Position numbers and translations under genes: made by a program. Shown one piece after another: positions 1-5,461 of a DNA stretch of 5,461 bases (position 1 is the first letter of the stretch; the number at the start of each line of letters is the position of its first letter). The notes under the pieces were generated by a model that had not been told where the DNA came from, searched no databases, and saw only the letters and a program-made list of their open reading frames with translations. This DNA is from Anaerolineales bacterium (GTDB lineage: Bacteria > Chloroflexota > Anaerolineae > Anaerolineales > E44-bin32), in the NCBI GenBank assembly GCA_030673085.1, contig DAOVFE010000150.1, forward strand, positions 1 to 5,461. The letters are read 5' to 3'.

Positions 1-17
1 TGAAATCCAAGAATATT

Positions 18-1019
18 ATGTCCAAAGCTCTGCCGGTTCTATTGCTCCTGTTGGTGCTGATTTTAGCCGGATGCAAGTCGGCAGCGACGCCGACAGTTGA
101 ACCGATTGTAGAAGAAGCGACAGAGATTGTTGTTATTGAACCAACCGAAATTCCAACTGAAGAGCCGACCGCCGAGCCGGCAGCGACGCCGATTGTTTTA
201 GTCGATGGCGCTGGCCGGGAAGTCACACTGGCCGAACCGGCGCAGAGAATAGTTTCACTGGCTCCTTCAAATGTCGAGATCCTGTTTGCGATTGGTGCTG
301 GCGAGCAGGTAGTCGGCCGGGACGATAATTCGGATTACCCGGAGGATGCGCTCGAAATTACCAGCATTGGCAGCACCTGGGGAGCTTTGAACACCGAAGC
401 GATTGTGGACCTGGAGCCTGATTTGGTGCTAGCGGCTGGAATCAATACTCCGGAGCAGGTTCAGGCGATTGAGGACCTCGCGATTACGGTTTTTGTGATA
501 GGAAACCCGGCAGATTTCGAGGGGATGTATGATAATCTGGAAATAGTGGGAATACTGACCGGCCATCAGGATGATGCCGAGGCGCTGGTTGAGGGGCTTA
601 CTGAGCGGGTGGATGCTTTGACCGAGAAAATGGCTGATGCCGAGCCGGTGACAGTCTACTTCGAGGTGGACGCCACCGATCAAAACGCGCCTTGGACGGC
701 GGGGACAGGTACTTTTCAGGACTACATAATAAGTCTCAGCGGTGGCGAAAATATAGCCAGCGATATTGAAAACTGGGGGCAGATCAGCCTGGAGGATTTG
801 GTAGAGCGGGATCCCGAAGTGATGATCTTTGGCCATGCGCCGTATGTTCCTACAACGGTTGAATCAGTCGGCGAGCGGCCGGGCTGGGCCAGCATAGCTG
901 CGGTTGCCAATGGCAAGGTTTACTCTCTTGAGACGAACTGGATAGATCGGCCGGGGCCGCGCCTGGTCGAGGCGTTTGAAGCTATGACAAAGATGATACA
1001 CCCCGAGTTGTTCGAATAA
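18..1019 (+). CDS. btuF: BtuF-type corrinoid-binding lipoprotein (ABC importer substrate-binding protein)
   Basis: This is the extracytoplasmic binding protein that captures a corrinoid (probably cobalamin or a precursor) and delivers it to the BtuC permease encoded next. From the ATG at 18, a hydrophobic stretch (residues 5-16) ends in the lipobox LAGC, with Cys19 as the predicted lipid-anchored residue. Residues about 24-58 form a Thr/Pro/Glu-rich stalk, followed by a periplasmic-binding-protein fold of the BtuF/FepB (class III) type. Compared with remembered E. coli BtuF, it keeps aromatic residues at Trp121 (TWGALN), Trp226 and Trp253 (NWGQIS), the two docking glutamates Glu127 (NTEA) and Glu259 (SLED), a GGENI motif, and a C-terminal W-x-x-R-x-x-P-R pattern at 308-315. 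The true start is uncertain: the frame is open to the left edge and the window begins with 'tg', so the codon straddling the edge is NTG and could be an ATG/GTG/TTG start giving a basic n-region (KSKNIMSK). A siderophore or heme binder of the same family is the alternative; the neighbours favour corrinoid. Confidence 0.88.
   Translation: MSKALPVLLLLLVLILAGCKSAATPTVEPIVEEATEIVVIEPTEIPTEEPTAEPAATPIVLVDGAGREVTLAEPAQRIVSLAPSNVEILFAIGAGEQVVGRDDNSDYPEDALEITSIGSTWGALNTEAIVDLEPDLVLAAGINTPEQVQAIEDLAITVFVIGNPADFEGMYDNLEIVGILTGHQDDAEALVEGLTERVDALTEKMADAEPVTVYFEVDATDQNAPWTAGTGTFQDYIISLSGGENIASDIENWGQISLEDLVERDPEVMIFGHAPYVPTTVESVGERPGWASIAAVANGKVYSLETNWIDRPGPRLVEAFEAMTKMIHPELFE
79..192 (+). repeat. 15-bp perfect direct repeat flanking the BtuF stalk
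   Basis: The 15-base sequence CGGCAGCGACGCCGA occurs at 79-93 and again at 178-192. The copies are exactly 99 bases apart, in the same reading frame, and encode SAATPT and PAATPI at the two ends of the Thr/Pro/Glu-rich stalk. Recombination or slippage between them would delete or duplicate 33 codons without a frameshift. The repeat is visible directly; any role in stalk-length variation is inference. Confidence 0.7.
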
Positions 1020-2104
1020 TGGATACGGTCAAGCAGCAGCCTCTTACCGGCTCTGTAGTGCGAAATAAGCAGGGAGCGGGCTCGCTCGCTCCCTGGCTCT
1101 GGACTGGCGGCGCGCTTCTAGTTTTTATTATCTTAAGCGCCGGCATTGGTCCGGTTGCAATACCTCCAAATACAGTCGTCCGGATGTTGCTATCCCGGAT
1201 ACCGTTTCTTGATCTTTCGGTCAATTGGCGGGCGAGTTTTGAGACTATTTTGTTTGAGATCCGGCTTCCTCATACTGTGCTTATGGCGCTCATCGGAATG
1301 GCGCTCGCTGGAAGCGGAGCTGCCTATCAGGGATTGTTTCGCAATCCGCTTGCTGACCCATATATTATTGGGGTTGCATCCGGCGCAGGATTGGCTGCAG
1401 TCTTGTCTATGGCAGTCAGCTGGCCGGTTTCACTTCTCAGCATAATTACGGTGCCGCTGGCGGCGTTCATTGGTGCGCTTGTCACTGTGGCCTTAGTATA
1501 TTCCCTTGCTCGGGTTGGCCGTTCTACTCCGATAACATCCTTGATACTGGCCGGGGTGGCAGTGAGCGCCTTTATGTCGGCGCTGACCAGCTTAATAATG
1601 CTGCTTGCAACCCATGAACTGCATCGGGCAATCGGCTGGCTTTTTGGGGGCTTCGGGCTTGGGGGTTGGGAGCCGGTAATTGCCTCGTTGCCATATTTAG
1701 CTGTCGGCCTGGGAATACTTATCCTGCTCGCCCGGCCACTTAATGTACTTCAGTTTGGTGATATACAAGCCAAGCAACTCGGCCTTAACGTTGAACGCTT
1801 TAAATTAGCTATCATAATCAGTGCATCGCTGGTTGCCGCAACGGCGGTATCATTTGCGGGCATTATTGGATTTGTAGGTTTGATTGTTCCTCATTTGGTG
1901 CGATTGATCTGGGGGCCGGATTATCGCCGGCTGATACCGTTAGCCACGATTGGCGGAGGCGCTTTCCTGCTGGCAACGGATATCCTGGCCCGGATTGCTA
2001 TGGCGCCGCGGCAGCTTCCGGTTGGCGTAGTGACCGCCATCATCGGCGCGCCGTTCTTCCTCTGGCTGCTGCGGCGGACAAAAAAGAACGTGAGTTATTG
2101 GTGA
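1019..2104 (+). CDS. btuC: BtuC-type cobalamin ABC transporter permease (FecCD family)
   Basis: This is the inner-membrane permease subunit, expected to work as a dimer that forms the corrinoid channel with two copies of the downstream ATPase. The protein has 361 residues and is strongly hydrophobic, with multiple membrane segments and a polar N-terminal tail of about 28 residues. Family hallmarks are IRLPH at 81-85, the RNPLADP block at 108-114 followed by a Gly-rich GVASGAG stretch, GDIQAKQLG at 247-255, and FAGIIGFVGLIVPHLVR at 279-295. The last two lie around the cytoplasmic coupling region known in BtuC. The C-terminus has LARIAM then LPVGVVTAIIGAPFF, as in BtuC proteins. Arg82 and Arg325 match arginines that dock BtuF in E. 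coli BtuC, but the position of the second IRLPR arginine is His85. The ATG overlaps the btuF stop by one base (TAATG) and has no strong Shine-Dalgarno sequence, which suggests translational coupling. FecCD-family sequence alone cannot separate cobalamin from siderophore or heme transport. Confidence 0.9.
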   Translation: MDTVKQQPLTGSVVRNKQGAGSLAPWLWTGGALLVFIILSAGIGPVAIPPNTVVRMLLSRIPFLDLSVNWRASFETILFEIRLPHTVLMALIGMALAGSGAAYQGLFRNPLADPYIIGVASGAGLAAVLSMAVSWPVSLLSIITVPLAAFIGALVTVALVYSLARVGRSTPITSLILAGVAVSAFMSALTSLIMLLATHELHRAIGWLFGGFGLGGWEPVIASLPYLAVGLGILILLARPLNVLQFGDIQAKQLGLNVERFKLAIIISASLVAATAVSFAGIIGFVGLIVPHLVRLIWGPDYRRLIPLATIGGGAFLLATDILARIAMAPRQLPVGVVTAIIGAPFFLWLLRRTKKNVSYW

Positions 2105-2880
2105 TGAAGATACTTGAGTTTCATCAAGCGAGTTTTGGCTATAATAAAGTCCCGGTCTTGCGCAACCTATCGTTAACTGTGCATCCTGGAGAAGTTCTGG
2201 CAGTGGTTGGCCCTAATGGCGTCGGAAAGTCGACGCTCGTTAAAGCCGCCAGTGGAATAATCCCCCTTTTTAATGGAAAAATAACGATTAACGACCAAGA
2301 TATCGGTCAGATGACGGATGCAGAGCGCGCCCGGTATATCTCGGTTGTACCTCAGGCAACCCATCTTCCGGGTGCTTTTTCGGCGTTGGACGTAGTACTT
2401 ATGGGGCGGACGCCCTATTTGGGCTGGCTGGAGCCGGAAAACGAGCGTGATCGCTTGATTGCACTGCAGGCTATGGAGCGAACTCATACAATCGATCTTG
2501 CTGACCGGCCGGTGGGTGAGTTATCTGGCGGTGAGCAGCAGTGTGTCTTGATCGCCCGTGCCCTGGCGCAGGCCGCGCCGGTCATGCTGTTAGATGAGCC
2601 AACTGCACACCTTGATCTGCGTCACCAGGATAACGTGCTGAAGCTAGTTAGAGAATTGGCCATAGAGAATAACCTTACGGTATTGATCACCTTGCATGAT
2701 CTAAATCTGGTGTCCTATTTCTCCGACCGGGTGGCGTTGCTTTCCAATGGCAAGCTGAAGAAAATTGGGCTTCCAGACGAGGTCCTGAACCCGGATGATC
2801 TGGCTCAAGTGTATGGCATTCATATTCGCGTTGTGCCGCACCCATTTCATGGAAAGCCATTGGTGCTGGCCAATGGCTGA
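2104..2880 (+). CDS. btuD: BtuD-type cobalamin ABC transporter ATP-binding protein
   Basis: This is the cytoplasmic ATPase that powers the BtuC permease. The preferred ATG at 2104 overlaps the btuC stop by one base (TGATG) and gives 258 residues, a normal length for FecE/BtuD-type ATPases; TTG at 2098 and GTG at 2101 are in-frame alternatives that would add two residues. All nucleotide-binding motifs are present in order: Walker A GPNGVGKST (36-44), Q-loop Gln84 (VVPQ), ABC signature LSGGEQQ (140-146), Walker B VMLLDEPT (160-167) with catalytic Glu165, D-loop HLDLRHQ (169-175), and H-loop His198 (LHDLN). One oddity is Cys147 immediately after the signature, where family members usually have Arg (LSGGEQQRV). 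The ATPase is clearly intact; its corrinoid specificity is inferred from neighbouring corrinoid genes, because FhuC/FepC siderophore ATPases look the same. Confidence 0.9.
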   Translation: MKILEFHQASFGYNKVPVLRNLSLTVHPGEVLAVVGPNGVGKSTLVKAASGIIPLFNGKITINDQDIGQMTDAERARYISVVPQATHLPGAFSALDVVLMGRTPYLGWLEPENERDRLIALQAMERTHTIDLADRPVGELSGGEQQCVLIARALAQAAPVMLLDEPTAHLDLRHQDNVLKLVRELAIENNLTVLITLHDLNLVSYFSDRVALLSNGKLKKIGLPDEVLNPDDLAQVYGIHIRVVPHPFHGKPLVLANG

Positions 2881-2890
2881 TAGGCGTAAA

Positions 2891-2897
2891 AAGGAGG
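2891..2897 (+). promoter_or_regulatory. Strong Shine-Dalgarno site for the adenosyltransferase gene
   Basis: AAGGAGG is a near-perfect anti-16S match, in the 24-base gap after btuD. It ends seven bases before the ATG at 2905, which is ideal spacing and favours that start over the in-frame GTG at 2902. It is the clearest ribosome binding site in the window, suggesting this gene is translated independently of btuD, unlike the overlapping transporter genes. Confidence 0.85.
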
Positions 2898-2904
2898 TTG
2901 AGTG

Positions 2905-3462
2905 ATGCCGAGGTTGAATAAGATCTATACACGAGGGGGAGATGGCGGTCAAACGCGTTTGGGCGACAATCAGCGGGTGCCCAAGGACTCGCTGCGGATC
3001 GAAGCGCTGGGCGTGGTTGACGAATTGAATGCTCATTTGGGGTTGGCTATTGCTTTTGGGCTAGATGCAGAGCTGGCGACTCGGCTGCGCGAAATCCAAA
3101 ATCAGCTTATGGATCTGATGGCTGATTTGGCACAACCCCAGAAAAAGCTTGCTACAAAGCAAGCGCAGAAAATAAAAACGGATCAGGTAGAAGCGCTGGA
3201 AGCACTTATTGATAGGCTTACAGCAAAAATCGGACCGATGAACAGCTTTATTATCCCGGGCGAGTCGCCAAAAAGCGCGGCACTTCATGTTGCTCGAACT
3301 GTATGCCGCCGTGCGGAGCGAGGGGTTGTTAGACTGAGCCACTCAGAGCCGGTTGATTCGCAAACGATCCCCTACTTGAATCGCCTATCTGATGCGCTGT
3401 TTATCATGGCCTGCTTCGAGGACCACTGCGGCGGTGTGTCGGATCCGCCTCAGCAGGATTAA
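2905..3462 (+). CDS. PduO-type ATP:cob(I)alamin (corrinoid) adenosyltransferase
   Basis: This cytoplasmic enzyme transfers the 5'-deoxyadenosyl group of ATP to Co(I) of a reduced corrinoid, releasing triphosphate and making the adenosyl form that later enzymes use. It has 185 residues, the usual size for a single-domain PduO/MMAB-type enzyme. The N-terminal ATP-binding loop is TRGGDGGQT (9-17), followed by RVPKD (24-28) and VDELN (38-42). A second conserved block is PGESPKSAALHVARTVCRRAER (118-139), whose arginines and Glu138 correspond to the active-site helix. The third is YLNRLSDALF (157-166). Residues 74-97 are Lys/Gln/Glu-rich, between two predicted helices of the trimeric bundle. Start choice rests on the strong Shine-Dalgarno site. 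The gene lies between the importer and cobQ, where it could adenosylate imported corrinoids. It is the PduO family, not the CobA/CobO P-loop family. Gene names vary (pduO, cobO, mmaB), so no symbol is given. Confidence 0.93.
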   Translation: MPRLNKIYTRGGDGGQTRLGDNQRVPKDSLRIEALGVVDELNAHLGLAIAFGLDAELATRLREIQNQLMDLMADLAQPQKKLATKQAQKIKTDQVEALEALIDRLTAKIGPMNSFIIPGESPKSAALHVARTVCRRAERGVVRLSHSEPVDSQTIPYLNRLSDALFIMACFEDHCGGVSDPPQQD

Positions 3463-3473
3463 AGTCGCGTAGG

Positions 3474-5042
3474 ATGACTGCTAGATTATTGATGATTCAA
3501 GGCACCGCATCTTATGTAGGCAAAAGCGTCATTACCGCGGCCTTTTGTCGCCTGTTTGCGAGAATGGGCTACCGGGTCGCGCCGTTTAAAGCTCAGAATA
3601 TGTCCAATAATGCCTTTGTTACTAGAAATGGAGGCGAAATCGGTAGAGCCCAGGCATTTCAAGCCCAGGCTGCCGGAGTTGAACCTCATGTGGATATGAA
3701 CCCGGTCCTGCTCAAGCCGGAAGCGGATACGCGGTCACAGGTCATCGTTCTTGGGCAGGCGGTCGGGCGGATGGATGTACGCCAATATCATGACTATCAG
3801 CCCGAGGCCTGGGAAACGATCTGCATGGCTTTAGATCGCTTGCGGGAAGCCTACGATTTGATCATCATCGAGGGCGCCGGCAGTCCGGCGGAGATTAACC
3901 TCCGGGAGCACGACATTGTCAATATGAAAGTGGCGGCCTATGCCGGATCTCCGGTGCTGTTGGTAGGCGATATCGAACGAGGGGGCGTGTTTGCCTCGCT
4001 TATAGGCACCTTTGAATTACTCGAGCCGGCGGAGCAGGGCTTGGTGAAGGGATTCTTAATCAATAAATTCCGCGGCGAGTCGAGCATTTTAGACGCCGGG
4101 CTTAATTTTCTCGAAGAACGGACCGGCGTTCCGGTGTTGGGCGTTTTGCCCTATGTTTTCGGTCTGCCGGTTGATGAGGAGGATGCGGTCAGCATCGATT
4201 GCAATCCTTTTCCGCAAGAGAAGGGCATCGCGGATGCTAACATCGTGGATGCTAACATCGCGGATGCCAATATTATGGATGCCGGTGCCCTTGATATCGG
4301 CGTCATCCACTTGCCGCATATTGCCAACGCTACTGATTTTGCGCCACTGGCTCAGGAACCGGATGTATCTGCGCGCTATATCGAGGCGGCCGGCACATTT
4401 GGCGTTCCCGATGTCGTGATTATCCCGGGAACCAAGAGCACCATGGCCGACTTTGAGTGGATGAGAACCCAGAGATTGGCCGAGAAAGTTGCCAGGCATG
4501 CATCCAAAGGCGGCTGGTTGATCGGGATTTGTGGCGGATATCAGATGCTTGGGCTCGAATTGCGCGACCCGGAAGCGGTAGAATCGAAGCACGGCGCAAT
4601 TTCCGGGCTGGGCATTCTGCCAGTAGTCACGAATTTTAGGACCGGCAAGGATCTGACACAAGTTGAAGCGGTTTGTATGATGTCCGGTTTGGAGGGCTCC
4701 CAGGTTCGCGGATATGAAATCCATCAGGGGCGGACATGCGCCGATGGAAAGGTCGCATCCGCTTTCCGGCTGGTGCGTAGGTTTGGCCAAGAGATTACTG
4801 ACTTTGAGGGGGCGTCGTTGGGGCCGCGGCTTTTTGGCACGTATCTACATGGATTATTTGATCATGGAGGCTTTCGGCGGGCTTATATAAATGCGGTGCG
4901 AGTTTCCAAGGGTCTTAACCCATTACCGGGTCACGCCTATGATGCGCGGCCGAAGAATTTCGATCAGTTAGCGGATTGGCTGCTGGATTCGGTGGATATC
5001 GATCGCCTGAGCGCGCTAATTGATTTGTCGGCTTGCGGATGA
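3474..5042 (+). CDS. cobQ: Cobyric acid synthase, glutamine-hydrolysing (CobQ/CbiP)
   Basis: CobQ amidates the b, d, e and g carboxyls of adenosyl-cobyrinate a,c-diamide, using four glutamines and four ATP, to give adenosyl-cobyric acid in the cytoplasm. The N-terminal dethiobiotin-synthetase-like domain has the P-loop GTASYVGKS (10-18), FKAQNMSNN, EIGRAQAFQAQAAGVEP, IIIEGAGSPAEINL (130-143) and DIERGGVFASL (166-176). The C-terminal glutamine amidotransferase domain begins near residue 273 (LDIGVIHLPHIANATDF) and includes PGTKST (318-323), the nucleophile Cys353 in GICGGYQMLG, GYEIHQG (413-419), and His459 in TYLHGLFDH. All key residues are present. At 522 residues it is slightly long for the family (about 480-510), partly because of a repeat expansion in the inter-domain linker at 252-271. 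The ATG lies 11 bases after the adenosyltransferase stop and has only a weak upstream Shine-Dalgarno candidate. The start fits the family, whose N-termini run a few residues before the QGTAS motif. Confidence 0.97.
   Translation: MTARLLMIQGTASYVGKSVITAAFCRLFARMGYRVAPFKAQNMSNNAFVTRNGGEIGRAQAFQAQAAGVEPHVDMNPVLLKPEADTRSQVIVLGQAVGRMDVRQYHDYQPEAWETICMALDRLREAYDLIIIEGAGSPAEINLREHDIVNMKVAAYAGSPVLLVGDIERGGVFASLIGTFELLEPAEQGLVKGFLINKFRGESSILDAGLNFLEERTGVPVLGVLPYVFGLPVDEEDAVSIDCNPFPQEKGIADANIVDANIADANIMDAGALDIGVIHLPHIANATDFAPLAQEPDVSARYIEAAGTFGVPDVVIIPGTKSTMADFEWMRTQRLAEKVARHASKGGWLIGICGGYQMLGLELRDPEAVESKHGAISGLGILPVVTNFRTGKDLTQVEAVCMMSGLEGSQVRGYEIHQGRTCADGKVASAFRLVRRFGQEITDFEGASLGPRLFGTYLHGLFDHGGFRRAYINAVRVSKGLNPLPGHAYDARPKNFDQLADWLLDSVDIDRLSALIDLSACG
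4227..4286 (+). repeat. 15-bp tandem repeat inside cobQ (about 3.8 copies)
   Basis: Four consecutive 15-base units start at 4227, 4242, 4257 and 4272. The first three differ by one to three bases (consensus ATCGCGGATGCTAAC) and the fourth diverges at its end. They encode IADAN, IVDAN, IADAN and IMDAG at residues 252-271, between the synthetase domain and the amidotransferase domain of CobQ. The unit length is a multiple of three, so copy-number change keeps the frame. It looks like recent in-frame slippage or duplication in a tolerant linker. Confidence 0.9.
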
Positions 5043-5122
5043 TTCCAGCGCTTAAAAACGATCGGCTTTTTACTAATTGCGGATGCTGGCTTGAATCTGG
5101 ATCCATTGCTGGGAAGGTCTAG
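5039..5122 (+). CDS. Doubtful 27-codon ORF overlapping the cobQ stop
   Basis: An ATG at 5039 overlaps the cobQ TGA by the classic ATGA arrangement and opens a 27-codon frame ending in TAG at 5120-5122 (starting MIPALKNDRL, with a Cys-Gly-Cys-Trp in the middle). I recognise no family. The coupling geometry is what a real next gene would show, but the short length, lack of a Shine-Dalgarno site and lack of a known match make chance likely. It could also be the remnant head of a gene lost between cobQ and cbiB. Confidence 0.15.
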   Translation: MIPALKNDRLFTNCGCWLESGSIAGKV

Positions 5123-5201
5123 TAGAACTGGCGAGGAGTTTCCTTATTCAATTCTGCGCTAGGACTGAGATACCTAACCCCTGAATTTTCCAGAGGACGA
5201 A
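5043..5201 (+). other. 159-base spacer between cobQ and cbiB
   Basis: This is the only sizeable gap in an otherwise packed cluster. It has stops in all forward frames and no gene longer than the doubtful 27-codon ORF. A short A-run/T-run pair (AAAAA at 5054-5058, TTTTT at 5067-5071) has no G+C-rich stem between, so it is a poor terminator. I see no convincing -35/-10 pair. Its last bases carry the cbiB ribosome binding site. Confidence 0.6.
5192..5197 (+). promoter_or_regulatory. Shine-Dalgarno site for cbiB
   Basis: AGAGGA ends four bases before the GTG at 5202 (the AGAGG core is five bases away). It supports GTG as the cbiB start. The in-frame stop TAA at 5175-5177 rules out any much longer N-terminus. 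Confidence 0.6.
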
Positions 5202-5461
5202 GTGGACATTATATCATTGGCAAGCCTGGGACTGGCATATGTCATCGATATGCTTATAGGTGATCCGCCGAACCGGTGGCATCCGGTAGCTGCAATGGGG
5301 TCGGTGATTCGCTGGGCTGCAGCTCATGCCCCAGCCTCAAGATGCAAACGCCGGTTTGTGTATGGAATATTCTTGACATTATTTGGGGCGGCGATATTTG
5401 CTTTGCCGGTCGTCTGGTTGGCAAGTCTGCGTTTTCCAATTCCCTGGATAGCGGTATTGAT
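5202..5461 (+). CDS. cbiB: Adenosylcobinamide-phosphate synthase CbiB/CobD type (3' end cut by the window)
   Basis: This membrane enzyme joins adenosyl-cobyric acid, the CobQ product, to (R)-1-aminopropanol phosphate or aminopropanol to make adenosylcobinamide (phosphate). Only the first 86 codons and two bases are inside the window. The N-terminal hydrophobic segment runs into the family signature DMLIGDPPNRWHPVAAMG (residues 16-33), where the GDPP and HPV elements are diagnostic. A second hydrophobic segment (about residues 52-76) follows a basic stretch (RCKRR), as expected for an integral membrane protein. The GTG start is chosen because an in-frame TAA lies 27 bases upstream, a Shine-Dalgarno sequence is placed correctly, and the distance from the start to GDPP fits the family. 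The symbol cobD is used for the same enzyme in the aerobic nomenclature; in Salmonella nomenclature CobD is a different, decarboxylase enzyme. Confidence 0.92.
   Translation, partial: MDIISLASLGLAYVIDMLIGDPPNRWHPVAAMGSVIRWAAAHAPASRCKRRFVYGIFLTLFGAAIFALPVVWLASLRFPIPWIAVL

Noticed and set aside
2098..2106. TTG (2098) or GTG (2101) as the btuD start
   Set aside because: The ATG at 2104 gives the standard one-base TGATG overlap and a family-typical N-terminus; the alternatives add only two residues.
18..2880. A siderophore or heme importer instead of a corrinoid importer
   Set aside because: The families are shared, so it cannot be excluded from btuC/btuD alone, but the BtuF residue pattern and the downstream adenosyltransferase, cobQ and cbiB favour corrinoid.
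4227..4286. Short repeats as a CRISPR-like array
   Set aside because: Units are contiguous 15-mers without spacers and are in frame within cobQ; they are a coding tandem repeat.
4089..4790. 233-codon open frame on the minus strand within cobQ
   Set aside because: It is antisense to a fully motif-complete CobQ and shows no recognisable domain; it is a shadow of the coding strand.
5054..5071. A-run and T-run pair as an intrinsic terminator after cobQ
   Set aside because: Beyond the five A:T pairs the inner bases do not pair, so there is no G+C-rich stem; it would be a very weak terminator at best.
5219..5238. AAGCCTGGGACTGGC, somewhat like a cobalamin-riboswitch B12 box
   Set aside because: The match is loose, it lies inside the cbiB coding sequence (SLASLGLAY), and no surrounding riboswitch helices are visible. 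A riboswitch, if present, would more likely be upstream of btuF outside the window.

Overview
The window is a single-strand (+) gene cluster for corrinoid uptake and the late steps of cobalamin (vitamin B12) assembly. The six genes, all in the same direction and tightly packed, are: a BtuF-type corrinoid-binding lipoprotein, a BtuC-type permease, a BtuD-type ATPase, a PduO-type ATP:corrinoid adenosyltransferase, cobyric acid synthase (CobQ/CbiP), and the first 86 codons of adenosylcobinamide-phosphate synthase (CbiB/CobD type). The last gene runs off the right edge. The first gene probably begins one base before the left edge.

Layout: btuF and btuC overlap by one base (TAATG), and btuC and btuD overlap by one base (TGATG). 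Then come a 24-base gap holding the best Shine-Dalgarno sequence in the window, the adenosyltransferase, an 11-base gap, cobQ, a 159-base gap holding only a doubtful 27-codon ORF, and cbiB with a GTG start. No tRNA, rRNA, insertion sequence, CRISPR array, strong terminator or convincing internal promoter is visible. Transcription is probably driven from upstream of the window, where any cobalamin riboswitch would also lie.

How the genes work together (inference from known pathways): BtuFCD imports a corrinoid, the adenosyltransferase adds the 5'-deoxyadenosyl ligand, CobQ amidates adenosyl-cobyrinate a,c-diamide to adenosyl-cobyric acid, and CbiB attaches the aminopropanol arm. The order of the genes follows the order of the reactions. 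This suits an organism that salvages complete or incomplete corrinoids, although corrin-ring genes could exist elsewhere in the genome.

Organism: a bacterium of roughly balanced G+C. The binding protein has a lipobox and a Thr/Pro/Glu-rich stalk (TEIPTEEPTAEP-like) after the lipid-anchored Cys. Such stalks are common in lipoproteins of Chloroflexota, especially Anaerolineae-like lineages, so that phylum is my tentative guess; the sequence does not prove it.

I did not find a new biological system. The points most worth a second look are a 15-bp in-frame tandem repeat in the inter-domain linker of CobQ, a 15-bp direct repeat flanking the BtuF stalk, the pattern of kept and changed BtuF/BtuC docking residues, and the odd gap between cobQ and cbiB.
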